NCBI RefSeq assembly: GCF_028863945.1
Contig: NZ_JARBEA010000015.1
Location: 1 to 44,439 of the forward strand
From: Jeotgalibaca caeni
Lineage (GTDB): Bacteria > Bacillota > Bacilli > Lactobacillales > Aerococcaceae
DNA: 44,439 nt
Direction of reading: 5' to 3'
The translations under genes were made by a program, and so were the position numbers. The notes below the pieces were generated by a model. That model searched no databases. It was not told where the DNA came from and saw nothing but the letters and a program-made list of their open reading frames with translations. Below are positions 1 to 7,957 of this stretch, piece by piece; within the stretch, counting starts at the first letter, position 1, and each line of letters starts with the position of its first letter.

Positions 1-514
1 AGGAAAAAGCTCTCGGTCTGCGGCAACAGAACAAGAGCCCTCTAAAAATTTAAAATTTTAACACCTACATGATACCATGGGTAGTGACTTTTTGCGCTTT
101 TTTTAGCTTGTGTTTTCATATAAAAAACGGTAGAATCCTTTTTTAAATTGTGATTTGTCAAATTGAACTAAACAGGTGTCTCTTCACGTATATAATCCCC
201 CAAAACCCCATCTAAAACCGTTTATTAAAGAATTTCTATGGGAATAATTTCGTTAAGAAGAACCTGAAAAGACAAACGCTTAAATTAGTTTAAGCTCATA
301 ATTTTTTCGTTATTTAACCAAGTTCAATCAAAAGAACTTTATTATTCCGTGATTAAAAGCATTTCATTGTAATCATCTTTCTACTTAATTAAACCCAGAC
401 GTAAACCAGAGGTTGATAAAAATAACTACTTGGTAGATAGTTCCTTATAAAATGGCAAATCTTCAAATAAGTCTATTTAAAGATTACTTTTAATTTTTTA
501 TGTTCCAAGTTCTT
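1..514. other. AT-rich stretch without a recognisable gene
   Basis: No open reading frame of note and no familiar motif was found here. Near the left edge the bases GCTCT (about 10-14) and AGAGC (about 34-38) could pair; read leftward this is followed by a short T run, so it might be a weak terminator for leftward transcription coming from the Fic/DUF2513 genes. The rest is AT-rich spacer. Confidence 0.4.
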
Positions 515-868
515 TTATAATATACCTTTTGCTAGCTCACCTAAAAGAGGCAATGAAACTCCCACTACTTTAGAGGCGGCTTTTTTAGTTTTATCCCATA
601 TTCTAGGATCTCGGATATTATCTAAGTATATGTGCCCGTCCCATGTAATTGAATTAATCGCTAAATAAATACTATTATCATAATAGGTATCAAAATTTCC
701 ATTAATGTATCCTGCCTCAAATAATTTATTGGCCGTATATGTCTTTATTTCGTTTGAACACTCTCTAAGTTCAGGAAAATCGAGAAATTTTTGGTGAAAA
801 ATAGGTTCATCATTTCGAGACTCGATTACAAGCAAAATATCTCTTACACACTCCTTATTAAGCTCCAT
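515..868 (-). CDS. DUF2513-family small protein
   Basis: A 117-residue protein whose N-terminus (MELNKECVRDILLVIE) matches the start typical of DUF2513 proteins, a family of unknown function common on Firmicutes phages and plasmids. The central part has the IYLAINSITWDGHIYLDNIRD segment, here split into short hydrophobic strands, and the C-terminus is weakly hydrophobic. A GGAAGAG ribosome site lies just upstream of the ATG. It follows the fic gene by 17 bases in the same direction, so the two are probably co-transcribed. Whether it works with Fic is not known; the pairing is only inferred from position. Confidence 0.7.
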   Translation of the reverse strand: MELNKECVRDILLVIESRNDEPIFHQKFLDFPELRECSNEIKTYTANKLFEAGYINGNFDTYYDNSIYLAINSITWDGHIYLDNIRDPRIWDKTKKAASKVVGVSLPLLGELAKGIL

Positions 869-885
869 TTCACACTCTTCCTTGA

Positions 886-1605
886 TTAGTTATACTTAAT
901 TTTCTCTTTTTCCATATTTTGGAAAGATTGCATACGTTTCTGTTCTTTCTCCAAGATTTCCTTTGCGAACTGAACAAAGCCGTCTACATCTTGATTGCCT
1001 AAAAACTCGATATACTGAGCTTTGGTTCCTTTCTCAATAATTAAAGGCGGGAAGCCATATTGTAATAAAGAGTAGTTCATTACCATGCGCCCTATTCGTC
1101 CATTACCATCGGAGAACGGGTGAATGCGTTCAAATTGGATATGGGTATCTAAAATTGCAGCAAGCTTCTCCTCGTCCGATTTTGCACTCTCTAAACGGTA
1201 TTCTAAATTATCAATGAGTTGGATCATGAGCGAAGGAGTTTCTGCCGGAGAAGCAGTTTGTAATTCAGCCCCGATAATCATATTTTCATTTTTTTTGAAC
1301 TGACCTCGATCATATTGCAAGCGATCGGTTAAATCTGCATGGATTTCTTTTACAATCTCAATGGATAGTGAATCCCCATTTACTAAATGCTGGATCACAC
1401 GTTCAAAAGCTTGTTTATGGTTCTCAATCTCATAGAACTCACGAACAGTCGCTTTCCCACTCGTCGGTAAGGTGCCATTTAAGATGATCGAAACAGTAGC
1501 AGGTAATGAAATGGTATTCCCTTCAATTCCAGCCGAATGGTGAGCCAATCGCACGAGAATATCATCAAGATAATCTTGTGTGAATGTATCTAAAAAATGT
1601 CTCAT
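886..1605 (-). CDS. Fic-family protein (probable AMP transferase)
   Basis: A 239-residue Fic protein. The catalytic motif HPFSDGNGRIGR lies at residues 162-173, with the His, the acidic residue and both glycines of the HxFx(D/E)GNGRxxR signature intact, so it should transfer AMP (or another nucleotide moiety) to a hydroxyl of a target protein. Near the N-terminus, SAGIEG (residues 24-29) fits the (S/T)xxxE(G/N) inhibitory helix, which makes it a self-inhibited class II Fic protein. The target is unknown. The start is supported by a purine-rich GGGAGAGGG site. It is the first gene of a two-gene leftward unit with the DUF2513 gene, and its upstream region carries copies of the partition iteron, so it may be controlled by the plasmid partition proteins. 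Confidence 0.85.
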   Translation of the reverse strand: MRHFLDTFTQDYLDDILVRLAHHSAGIEGNTISLPATVSIILNGTLPTSGKATVREFYEIENHKQAFERVIQHLVNGDSLSIEIVKEIHADLTDRLQYDRGQFKKNENMIIGAELQTASPAETPSLMIQLIDNLEYRLESAKSDEEKLAAILDTHIQFERIHPFSDGNGRIGRMVMNYSLLQYGFPPLIIEKGTKAQYIEFLGNQDVDGFVQFAKEILEKEQKRMQSFQNMEKEKIKYN

Positions 1606-1626
1606 GTGCTCGCCCTCTCCCTTCTT

Positions 1627-1705
1627 TTACACTTAATTAGAGTTACACTTAAGGGAATTAAAAAAACTCCCCCTAAGTGTTAAAATGGTATAATGTTAAA
1701 ATGTT
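1627..1705. repeat. Iteron cluster upstream of fic
   Basis: Four contiguous 8-bp units, TAAGTGTT, AAAATGGT, ATAATGTT and AAAATGTT, occupy 1674-1705 and are preceded by CCCCC. They match the 8-bp units of the large arrays upstream of parA. Closer to fic, the 10-mer TTACACTTAA occurs twice (1627-1636 and 1643-1652), exactly 16 bases apart. The position between parB and fic suggests an operator for fic and/or an accessory centromere site. Confidence 0.65.
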
Positions 1706-1720
1706 ATATAACATTTATGC

Positions 1721-2104
1721 TTATTTATTTACTTTCTTTTGATGTCTCTTCACATCTTTATCTTCGTAAATTTGGACCAAATCCTCAAATCGTTTTACGT
1801 CGCTTTCGTTCAAATTCTCAACATATAGATTCACAAAAGTCTCTACCATTTCCTTTTGACTATCTGAATGACCCATTGTAATCAATGCCGCTATCTTATT
1901 ACGTATATGATTGTCTACGCGAATGTTTACGGGTTCCGTCACAAAACTAGATACAATCGCTTTTTCTTTTTTTGAAGGTTCTTTCGTAAAATTATCCTTA
2001 TCAATATCGACACGACTCACCTGATTATTTATTTCAATCTTCGGGCCTCGGGTTAGTGTTTTTTTATTTTTGTTTTTTATCTGATCATGATTCAATAATG
2101 CCAT
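1721..2104 (-). CDS. Small ParB-like partition/DNA-binding partner of ParA
   Basis: A 127-residue, highly charged protein starting one base after the parA stop, so the two are translationally linked. The N-terminal ~50 residues are rich in Lys and Asn and probably disordered. The middle part, VNIRVDNHIRNKIAALITMG, resembles the beta strand plus helix of a ribbon-helix-helix DNA-binding fold. Genes in this place on enterococcal and related plasmids (PrgO/RepC type, DUF5388) bind iterons and act as ParB analogues. By that analogy it should bind the 8-bp repeats flanking the operon. The function is inferred from context and family resemblance, not from a diagnostic catalytic motif. Confidence 0.65.
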   Translation of the reverse strand: MALLNHDQIKNKNKKTLTRGPKIEINNQVSRVDIDKDNFTKEPSKKEKAIVSSFVTEPVNIRVDNHIRNKIAALITMGHSDSQKEMVETFVNLYVENLNESDVKRFEDLVQIYEDKDVKRHQKKVNK

Positions 2105-2105
2105 T

Positions 2106-2921
2106 CTACACCCCTACTTTCTCTAAACGACTCAAAATTTCGTTAGCTACGTTGGTAAATGTTTCATGGACTCTCCGATCATGAATGTCTCGTGGATTAT
2201 CGGTAACGCCTTCCATATCCATCCGCTTAATCCGTTCCATAATCGATATCTTATTCTCAAAAACATTGTCAGGTCCAAAGCTTTCCAGTGCTGCTTTAAG
2301 AATTTCTTCGTCAACACGTGCGCCCTTCTTACTTAATACCGGCAAGATACCTAAGATATCTACAGGAGAATGGAATTCATTAATTAATGTTTCTTGTAGG
2401 TAAGTGATAAATACTTCTGCCCCTGATAGAGAACGCTCTTGTGTTTGTAGGACGACTATAATTTGATCACATGCATAGAAAGCCGTGTCATTCAACAAAC
2501 TCAGTGTCGGCGGCACATCTATGAAGATGAAATCATATTTAGCTTTTAAAGGTTCAATTAACTTTTTAAAAAATGATACACGATCTATTTCATTGTCAAA
2601 GTTTCTTTCTAGGTACCGTGCATACATAGAAAAATCAACGGCATTAGGAATCAAGGTAAGGTTCTCATTAATATCGATCGTTATTTCGCTCAAAGGAATT
2701 TGATCGTTGATTGCTCCCATCAATGACTTATCGATGGTGATAATATCACTATCAGCCGATTTCGTCTTTAAAAGTAAGGATGTCAGGTTTGCTTGCGCAT
2801 CAAAATCAATAATGAGTACTTTGTGTCCTAATTTAGCTAAGTTGTATCCCACCAATGCTGTCGTAGATGTTTTCCCCACTCCTCCTTTAAAGTTTGCAAA
2901 ACTCATAACGGTTGCTTGCAT
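2106..2921 (-). CDS. parA: ParA-family partition ATPase
   Basis: A 271-residue ParA/Soj-like ATPase. The deviant Walker A motif FKGGVGKTS lies at residues 11-19 and the Walker B-like FIFIDVPPTL near residue 130-140. It lacks an N-terminal helix-turn-helix extension, so it is the short type that needs a separate DNA-binding partner; the gene directly downstream provides one. Members hydrolyse ATP on the nucleoid to move and separate plasmid copies before cell division. The start has a GGGGGAG ribosome site that overlaps the conserved C run beside an iteron (2932-2944), so binding there could repress the operon. Confidence 0.92.
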   Translation of the reverse strand: MQATVMSFANFKGGVGKTSTTALVGYNLAKLGHKVLIIDFDAQANLTSLLLKTKSADSDIITIDKSLMGAINDQIPLSEITIDINENLTLIPNAVDFSMYARYLERNFDNEIDRVSFFKKLIEPLKAKYDFIFIDVPPTLSLLNDTAFYACDQIIVVLQTQERSLSGAEVFITYLQETLINEFHSPVDILGILPVLSKKGARVDEEILKAALESFGPDNVFENKISIMERIKRMDMEGVTDNPRDIHDRRVHETFTNVANEILSRLEKVGV

Positions 2922-2931
2922 AAAACGAACT

Positions 2932-3004
2932 CCCCCTAAATGTTATTTACCATTATCATACATGAAGTCGGGTAAAAAGTATACAAAACCTGCCCCAAAA
3001 TGTT
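2932..3004. repeat. Two solitary iteron boxes in the parA leader
   Basis: TAAATGTT at 2937-2944 and AAAATGTT at 2997-3004 are single units of the same 8-bp repeat, each preceded by a C run (2932-2936 and 2993-2996). The first touches the parA ribosome site. They probably serve autoregulation. Confidence 0.6.
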
Positions 3005-3048
3005 AAAAAACATTAGGATACTCCTTATCAAATAGGATTAAGCCCCCC

Positions 3049-3136
3049 AAAGTGTTAAAGTGTTAGAATGGTAAAATGTTCAAATGGTAAAGTGTTAGAA
3101 TGGTAAAGTGGTAAAATGTTCAAATGGTACAATGTT
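3049..3136. repeat. Iteron array 1: eleven 8-bp units (centromere-like)
   Basis: Eleven head-to-tail 8-bp units with no spacer, consensus roughly AAARTGKT: AAAGTGTT twice, then AGAATGGT, AAAATGTT, CAAATGGT, AAAGTGTT, AGAATGGT, AAAGTGGT, AAAATGTT, CAAATGGT and ACAATGTT. The array starts directly after a run of Cs. Its place upstream of parA and its perfect 8-bp phasing suggest a parS-type binding platform for the ParB-like protein. A role as replication iterons cannot be excluded, but Inc18 initiators normally act at an origin downstream of rep. Confidence 0.8.
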
Positions 3137-3196
3137 ATTTCTTCTTTTCGTTTGATTATAAAGGTTGGTAAATCAACAAAACAAAATGTCTCCCCC

Positions 3197-3280
3197 AAAG
3201 TGTTAGAGTGTTAGAGTGGTAAAGTGTTCAAATGTTAGAATGGTAAAATGTTAAAGTGTTTAAATGTTATTTACCACTTT
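3197..3280. repeat. Iteron array 2: nine 8-bp units with an inverted end unit
   Basis: Nine contiguous 8-bp units run from 3197 to 3268 (AAAGTGTT, AGAGTGTT, AGAGTGGT, AAAGTGTT, CAAATGTT, AGAATGGT, AAAATGTT, AAAGTGTT, TAAATGTT), again directly after CCCCC. They are followed by ACCACTTT at 3273-3280, which is an inverted unit. Same interpretation as array 1. Confidence 0.78.
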
Positions 3281-3310
3281 AACACATCTTTTTTTTTTGG
3301 TTGAAAAACG

Positions 3311-3339
3311 TTTACAAACCATTGTTTAATCGCTATCTT
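3311..3339 (+). promoter_or_regulatory. Candidate rep promoter
   Basis: TTTACA (3311-3316), a 17-base spacer, then TATCTT (3334-3339). Transcription would start near 3346, giving a rep leader of about 390 bases that spans the antisense RNA and the hairpin below. Predicted only from spacing and similarity to sigma-A promoters. Confidence 0.45.
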
Positions 3340-3363
3340 TAGAACATGGTAAGATAATTGAAT

Positions 3364-3421
3364 ACAAAAAAAGCCCCGTAGACGCCAATCTACGAGACAC
3401 ACAAAACTTCACTGGTTTTAT
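3364..3421 (-). ncRNA. Candidate counter-transcript RNA controlling rep (RNAIII-like)
   Basis: On the minus strand there is a near-consensus promoter: TTGCCA (complement of 3451-3456), a 17-base spacer and TATAAT (complement of 3428-3433). The transcript would start near 3421 and end at a stem CGTAGA/TCTACG (3377-3394) followed by a T run, about 58 nt in total. The 5' half forms a stem-loop (AAAC...GTTT arms around 3399-3420). It lies antisense to the rep leader, as RNAIII does in Inc18 plasmids, where it promotes attenuation of the rep mRNA and so sets copy number. The role is inferred; no short toxin ORF of the Fst type is present here. Confidence 0.6.
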
Positions 3422-3667
3422 GTGTCTATTATACCAGCATCTTTTGGTGTTGGCAATAATGGGACTTTTTTAACACTGTAGGGGACAAGCTGCAGCCATG
3501 AAAAACTGGGACCAAGGGGACCGGTTACTCTCTAGCCGCCTCAATAAGTAGAGACAGGAGACCACTCAGGCACGTTGTTAGCTGCCATGAATGGCGTTTA
3601 CAACCAATCACATGTTAGGTTTTGTATTTGTTACAGATAATAAAATATAGGATTTTATTTTTTAAAT

Positions 3668-3720
3668 AAACAAGAAGACATTTATTACTTGATAGTCAGG
3701 TGATAAATGTCTTCTTGTTT
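3668..3720 (+). promoter_or_regulatory. Long perfect hairpin just upstream of the rep ribosome site
   Basis: An 18-bp perfect inverted repeat: arms at 3668-3685 and 3703-3720 (AAACAAGAAGACATTTAT and its complement), loop of 17 bases. The second arm ends one base before the GGGGGGAGG ribosome site of rep. It could act as an attenuator/terminator or mask translation. A weaker AT-rich stem with a T tail (3639-3664) precedes it. Together with the antisense RNA upstream it fits leader control of an Inc18 initiator. Confidence 0.65.
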
Positions 3721-3737
3721 AGGGGGGAGGAATAGTC

Positions 3738-5207
3738 ATGACAATATCGCTTATACTGCAAAAAGGTATCAAAAAGCATAAGTATAAAAATAGTAAAGTT
3801 AGCTTGATGAAAGAACCAAATAGTGGTCGAAACGGCGCCATATTTGGTTTTTACAACAAACCAGCTATGAACGCTGGAAGAGGATTTGTCATGACTTCTG
3901 AAGAGGCAGTTTTGGAGAATGAATCCAGATTGACTCATTGGACGCCCAATGTCTATCGTTATGGCACCTACACTGATGCTAGTCGTTTAATCGTGAAAGG
4001 TCATCAGGAGCAAAATCTGTCACAAATAAACACATTTATTGTTGATATTGATACTAAGGAGACTCCGGTGGGTGAGCTTGTTCTAGCCTGCTTGGATTTG
4101 ATTGGTTACCTTCCTACGCTCATTTTAGAATCGACAAACGGATACCAAATCTATTTTGTACTGGAAACACCTGCTTATGTGACGAAACATTCGCAATTTA
4201 AAGTCATCGCGGTAGCAAAGAAAATATCTAAAATGCTTCGCGAAACATTGTCTAAACACGTACCAGGAATCGATTTAGGATGTAACCATTTCGGCATTGC
4301 CCGTTTCCCTAATCAAAAAAATATCGTGTATTATGCTCCGGAACACCGTAAAAGTTTTAAAAATTGGATGGCGTGGTCCATGAAGATGGCATCCGATCAA
4401 GAGTTAGAAGCAAAGAAAGCTTCAAAATTAGTTATCTACCCGGATAAAAAAACGTATCGTCAGGTCGATGAACCGTGGTTCGAGTTATTGTTAAAAAAAT
4501 CAAATATCGTGGGAGGGAAGGGTAAATTAGGGCGAAATAATGCGCTGTTTACGCTTGCTTTGGCATACTATTCTTCCGAATACAGCTACGAAACCTGTTA
4601 TTTTAACCTTTTACAATTCAACGAACAACTGCAAGAACCATTAAAAACGGATGAATTCACGAAGGTATTAAAAAGTGCGTATTCTGGTCGCTACCAAGCA
4701 GCGCATCGCGATTTTATTTTGGAGTTGTGTAAAGAATGGGTTTCACCATCCCTACAAGAAAAGGATTTATTCATTTCAAGAAAAGGGTGGTGGAAGTTCA
4801 AAAAGCCGCGTGAACAACGAAAATATAGTCATTTAGAAGAGTGGGAAGCGGATTTTATGCGCTATCTGTTGCAAGAGACGCACACAGAGATGTATGTGCG
4901 TGCGTCCAAAAAAGACCTGGCTGAAAAGATTGGGATGCCATTACGGTCCTTCGATCGCTTGTTAAAGAAGTTAACCCATGAAAATAAGATTGTCCTGCGT
5001 GTTAAAAAAGGACGGAATGGCGGCTTGACCGTTGCCAGCGTTCATCAGTTGTTGGGTGCTCTTTTAGTAAAAAACAAAGAAGAAAAAGAACAGTATTTGG
5101 AACAACTGAAGCGTCTTTTTAATCGCGCCATCAGCTGGTGGGAGAACCTTTTGCCAGCTGATGATCGTCCACTCATTCAGACAACGCTACAGCTCGATAC
5201 CGGTTAA
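3738..5207 (+). CDS. rep: Inc18-type replication initiator (RepR/RepE/RepS family)
   Basis: A 489-residue protein clearly resembling the initiators of pIP501, pAMbeta1 and pSM19035 along its length. Recognisable blocks are HWTPNVYRYGTY near residue 68, INTFIVDID, GYQIYFVLETP, CNHFGIAR, QVDEPWF, LGRNNALFTLALAY, SAYSGRYQ and the C-terminal DTG, which also ends RepR. Its length is close to the ~496 residues of RepR. Such proteins bind the origin just downstream of their own gene and start unidirectional theta replication. The ATG follows a strong GGGGGGAGG site. Expression is probably limited by the antisense RNA and hairpin in the leader. Confidence 0.93.
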   Translation: MTISLILQKGIKKHKYKNSKVSLMKEPNSGRNGAIFGFYNKPAMNAGRGFVMTSEEAVLENESRLTHWTPNVYRYGTYTDASRLIVKGHQEQNLSQINTFIVDIDTKETPVGELVLACLDLIGYLPTLILESTNGYQIYFVLETPAYVTKHSQFKVIAVAKKISKMLRETLSKHVPGIDLGCNHFGIARFPNQKNIVYYAPEHRKSFKNWMAWSMKMASDQELEAKKASKLVIYPDKKTYRQVDEPWFELLLKKSNIVGGKGKLGRNNALFTLALAYYSSEYSYETCYFNLLQFNEQLQEPLKTDEFTKVLKSAYSGRYQAAHRDFILELCKEWVSPSLQEKDLFISRKGWWKFKKPREQRKYSHLEEWEADFMRYLLQETHTEMYVRASKKDLAEKIGMPLRSFDRLLKKLTHENKIVLRVKKGRNGGLTVASVHQLLGALLVKNKEEKEQYLEQLKRLFNRAISWWENLLPADDRPLIQTTLQLDTG

Positions 5208-5535
5208 AATTAAAAGATGCCAATTGCCTTTTACAATATATCTTTGATAATGTCTTTCTTTTTTTAGTGGCTGTGTCTATTTAGTGGCAGCGAGTTAGAA
5301 TCATTTGTTTAAACTTAATCAGATGTTTTGTTTGAATATTTTCTGTATCTGTTTTTTTAGTTTGTATGTTAAGGGTATTGTTACGCCCATTTTTCTTGCG
5401 CTTTTGCAAGGTTGAACGAAGCAAAATGCTAAACGATGGGATAATGGTTGCTTTCTAACTTATTTTTTAGTCCAATAGAGACAGCAATTCTGTTAGAGAC
5501 TGTTTGAAATACGTTTTTTAGAGAGGTGAAGGGGA
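5208..5535. other. Probable theta-replication origin downstream of rep
   Basis: Inc18 plasmids carry their origin directly after the rep stop codon. Here the AT-rich 5208-5270 stretch is followed by two copies of TTTAGTGGC (about 5264-5272 and 5279-5287), a direct repeat that could belong to the origin. No gene is seen up to 5535. The location is inferred from the family rule; no core origin could be aligned by eye. Confidence 0.5.
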
Positions 5536-5724
5536 ATGAGCCAGGTATTAGCCTTATTGTTAGACGTTGAAGAAGAAAATATGGCCTGTTTTTATCTGCC
5601 GGAGGAGAAGAAAGAAGTCGGGTTTATGGTCAGTGATGATTTGATTGCGGAGTTTAAAGCAGCGCTGGAAGAAGAAGACAGTTATTTTGTTACAATTGAT
5701 CCCGAGATGAAGCAGGTTGTCTGA
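5536..5724 (+). CDS. Small acidic protein of unknown function
   Basis: A 62-residue acidic protein (MSQVLALLLDVEEENMACFY...), with a good ribosome site (GAGAGGTGAAGGGG) and a stop 22 bases before the ArdC/peptidase gene, so the two are probably one operon. No domain recognised. Being small, acidic and next to an ArdC-like protein, it could be an antirestriction-type or accessory protein, but that is speculation. Confidence 0.6.
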   Translation: MSQVLALLLDVEEENMACFYLPEEKKEVGFMVSDDLIAEFKAALEEEDSYFVTIDPEMKQVV

Positions 5725-5746
5725 GTGAACCGAAAGGGGAAGTGAC

Positions 5747-7105
5747 ATGGCTTATCCATATAAAAAGAAATCAGCGGAAGAACGTAAAATAGAAATTGAT
5801 ACGCTAACCGATCACATGAACGAAACCTTACAGAACTACGCCGTTAATCTGACGGACTTAAAAGCATTTCTGGCTTTCATGGACCAGTTCCGGGATTATT
5901 CGCTAAAGAATCAATTACTGATTCGATCCCAGTTTCAAGGCGCCTATGGTGTGGCTTCTTTTAAGACATTCAAGGATTGGGGATTCTCTGTTTTGAAAGG
6001 GGAAAAAGGGATCAAAATCTTTGTTCCGGTTGAAATTAAGCAATTTAAGACGAAACAAGGGACCTGGAAAAACATCAGTTATGCAACAAAGGAAGAACAA
6101 GCGTATTTAGCGGCACATCAAGATAAAATTGAAATCCGGAAGCGATTAGGCTTCAAACTGGGGACGGTCTTCGACGTCACCCAAACGAATGCAAAACCAG
6201 AAGATTACCCGACCTTATTCCCAAATCGAAAAAATGATTTCCACTATGCAGGGGAAGATTTGACCGTTTTAAAGCAAACATTGGTGCGTTATGCCAGTAA
6301 CCAGAATATTCCTGTCGAGACGGCAAAGATTACCAATAGTGCGGCCAAAGGCTATTATCGTCCCGACACACACACGATTGTTTTAAGCGATCGCAACAGT
6401 GAAAGCGAAAACATTCATACGTTGATTCATGAATTGGCGCATGCTGTTCTGCATAATCAGGAAAAAATGGCTCAAAAAGCGGAGGATTTGCAACGGACAC
6501 CTGTTATCGAATACCAAGCTGAAATGACGGCGTATATTGTGGCCCATCATTTTGGATTGGATACAGAAGTTCATTCTTTGCAATATACGGCGCAATGGAC
6601 CAAGAATTTAAAAGAAGTGACACAACTAACGGAGGCATTAGAGGAAACCAGAACGGCTTCGTATGCGATAATTGAAGCCCTTGAAGCTATTTTGGAGAAT
6701 GAATTGATAAATAACCAAGAAATAAAAGAAAACGCCCAGGAAGCTAAAAATAACGATTTTAGGGATCATTTATATGCAATCAAAACAATTGAACCGATTG
6801 CTTCAATCGGTAATAGTACGGTTTATGATTTGAAATTGCAGTCAGAAACAAACGAGGTGCAAAATTATCGGATCTTAACGAATCACTCACCGTCTGAAAT
6901 AGGCGAAAAGTGGGCGGGATCAAAAACAAAATTGGAATGGAAAAAAGAAAACACACTCACAGACTTCCTCGAAAAGCACCCAGATGTGGCTTCTGGGGTA
7001 GCGAAATTTAAGAATCTGGAAAAAATTCTTTCAGGAAGCCCTGAACCTTTACCTATCTTTGTCGCAGCACGCCAAAAAGATTTGAATAACGAGATGTCAC
7101 TGTGA
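5747..7105 (+). CDS. ArdC-like ssDNA-binding / zinc metallopeptidase protein (LtrC-like)
   Basis: A 452-residue protein with two parts. The N-terminal ~110 residues (SLKNQLLIRSQ, ASFKTFKDWGFSVLKGEKG, IKIFVPVE) look like the ArdC N-terminal domain, which binds single-stranded DNA. The second part has the zinc peptidase motif HELAH at residues 228-232, with EYQAEMTAYIV about 30 residues later as the likely third ligand region (ImmA/IrrE-like). The C-terminal ~120 residues are of no known family. LtrC-like proteins are common on conjugative plasmids of lactococci and enterococci; ArdC proteins protect incoming DNA from restriction. It ends directly before a strong terminator. Confidence 0.8.
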   Translation: MAYPYKKKSAEERKIEIDTLTDHMNETLQNYAVNLTDLKAFLAFMDQFRDYSLKNQLLIRSQFQGAYGVASFKTFKDWGFSVLKGEKGIKIFVPVEIKQFKTKQGTWKNISYATKEEQAYLAAHQDKIEIRKRLGFKLGTVFDVTQTNAKPEDYPTLFPNRKNDFHYAGEDLTVLKQTLVRYASNQNIPVETAKITNSAAKGYYRPDTHTIVLSDRNSESENIHTLIHELAHAVLHNQEKMAQKAEDLQRTPVIEYQAEMTAYIVAHHFGLDTEVHSLQYTAQWTKNLKEVTQLTEALEETRTASYAIIEALEAILENELINNQEIKENAQEAKNNDFRDHLYAIKTIEPIASIGNSTVYDLKLQSETNEVQNYRILTNHSPSEIGEKWAGSKTKLEWKKENTLTDFLEKHPDVASGVAKFKNLEKILSGSPEPLPIFVAARQKDLNNEMSL

Positions 7106-7116
7106 TTATAAAAAAA

Positions 7117-7168
7117 TAAACGCAACAGACCATCGGCCAAAAGGGCTGGTTTCCGTTGCGTTTTTTTA
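7117..7168 (+). terminator. Rho-independent terminator after the ArdC/peptidase gene
   Basis: AACGCAAC (7119-7126) pairs with GTTGCGTT (7155-7162), and the second arm runs into TTTTTTT. It has A residues on the other side, so it may also work leftward. Confidence 0.85.
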
Positions 7169-7249
7169 TTTGGAACTAGTTATTTCCCAGCTCCAAAATA
7201 GTGAGCAAATTGAAGCCAAAAAAGGGGGTTATTTTTTTGGCAAAAGTGC

Positions 7250-7545
7250 GAAAAAAAACAACAATTCCAACGATTTACAGCTCTCTTTGGGCTTGTTATC
7301 GTGCAATTTTTTGTTGCAGGAGTTGCTATTCTTTTTCGGCACGCCATTTCTCGACATCATCGTTCAACACTCTTTGAATGGACGGAAGCGGAGCTGAAAG
7401 CTGTTTTCAGGCTCAAATTTCGCTTCTGTGGCGTTTTTTTTCTTGTTTTGGGTTATTTCTCTCTTACAAGAGCGTACCTTATATTTTTTATTTTGTAAGG
7501 TCTTGCGGGTCAAGTCCTTAAACGTAGTTATTGGCTCACGAAGTA
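7250..7545 (-). pseudogene. Decayed, internally deleted copy of the mobilization relaxase 3' end
   Basis: On inspection this stretch matches 10,011-10,385 of the relaxase region base for base over long runs: compare CAGCTCTCTTTG, GGCACGCCATTT, GACATCATCGTT, GAATGGACGG and TTTTCAGGCTCAAATTTCGC in both. The copy lacks about 86 bases corresponding to roughly 10,223-10,308, and the missing piece in the intact version is bounded by the direct repeat GAGCGCA. It has frameshifts and stops, so it is a relic. The small ORFs that can be read through it on the plus strand are not considered genes. Confidence 0.75.
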
Positions 7546-7564
7546 GTGGTTTGAAGAGCGGTTT

Positions 7565-7753
7565 TCAATGTTTATGGTACGCTAATTTATGTCCTATTTG
7601 CCATGAACACCACGCACGATGGTAACGTGTAGAAGTATTGCAAACGTCATTTATTTCACTACAAATACCTCTTATTACTGCATAGTAACAATCACTGTTA
7701 TAAAAATTAACTAATTCGGCAATCTTTGCCAGTTCGCTTAAACCGTCGGTCAT
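7565..7753 (-). CDS. Doubtful small ORF
   Basis: A 62-codon ORF with a G-rich possible ribosome site (GGGGGG near 7760). The first ~38 residues (MTDGLSELAKIAELVNFYNSDCYYA...) look like ordinary protein, while the last ~20 look like translated non-coding DNA. It could be the preserved start of a broken gene. No family recognised. Confidence 0.25.
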   Translation of the reverse strand: MTDGLSELAKIAELVNFYNSDCYYAVIRGICSEINDVCNTSTRYHRAWCSWQIGHKLAYHKH

Positions 7754-7957
7754 GATATCCCCCCCATTTCCAATTACTATTTTTCTTGTGAGAATGATCT
7801 ATGTAGCAACATTCATATTTAAATAATAACTTAATTAAAAATGAAAGATATGATATAGTGATTTGTAATCGGTTGCAAAAAGAAGAGATAGAAAAAATAT
7901 CGATTAAAGAAAGAACTGTAAATAGTAGTTTATTCAAGGGATAGGAGGAAAATATAA

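Noticed and set aside
3049-3268. The 8-bp arrays as a CRISPR or as replication iterons of rep.
   Set aside because: Units are contiguous without spacers, so not CRISPR. Inc18 initiators act downstream of rep, so partition is the better explanation, though not proven.
7170-7625. Three overlapping rightward ORFs of 65-75 codons.
   Set aside because: They run through the antisense strand of the decayed relaxase copy, have odd composition and no ribosome sites.
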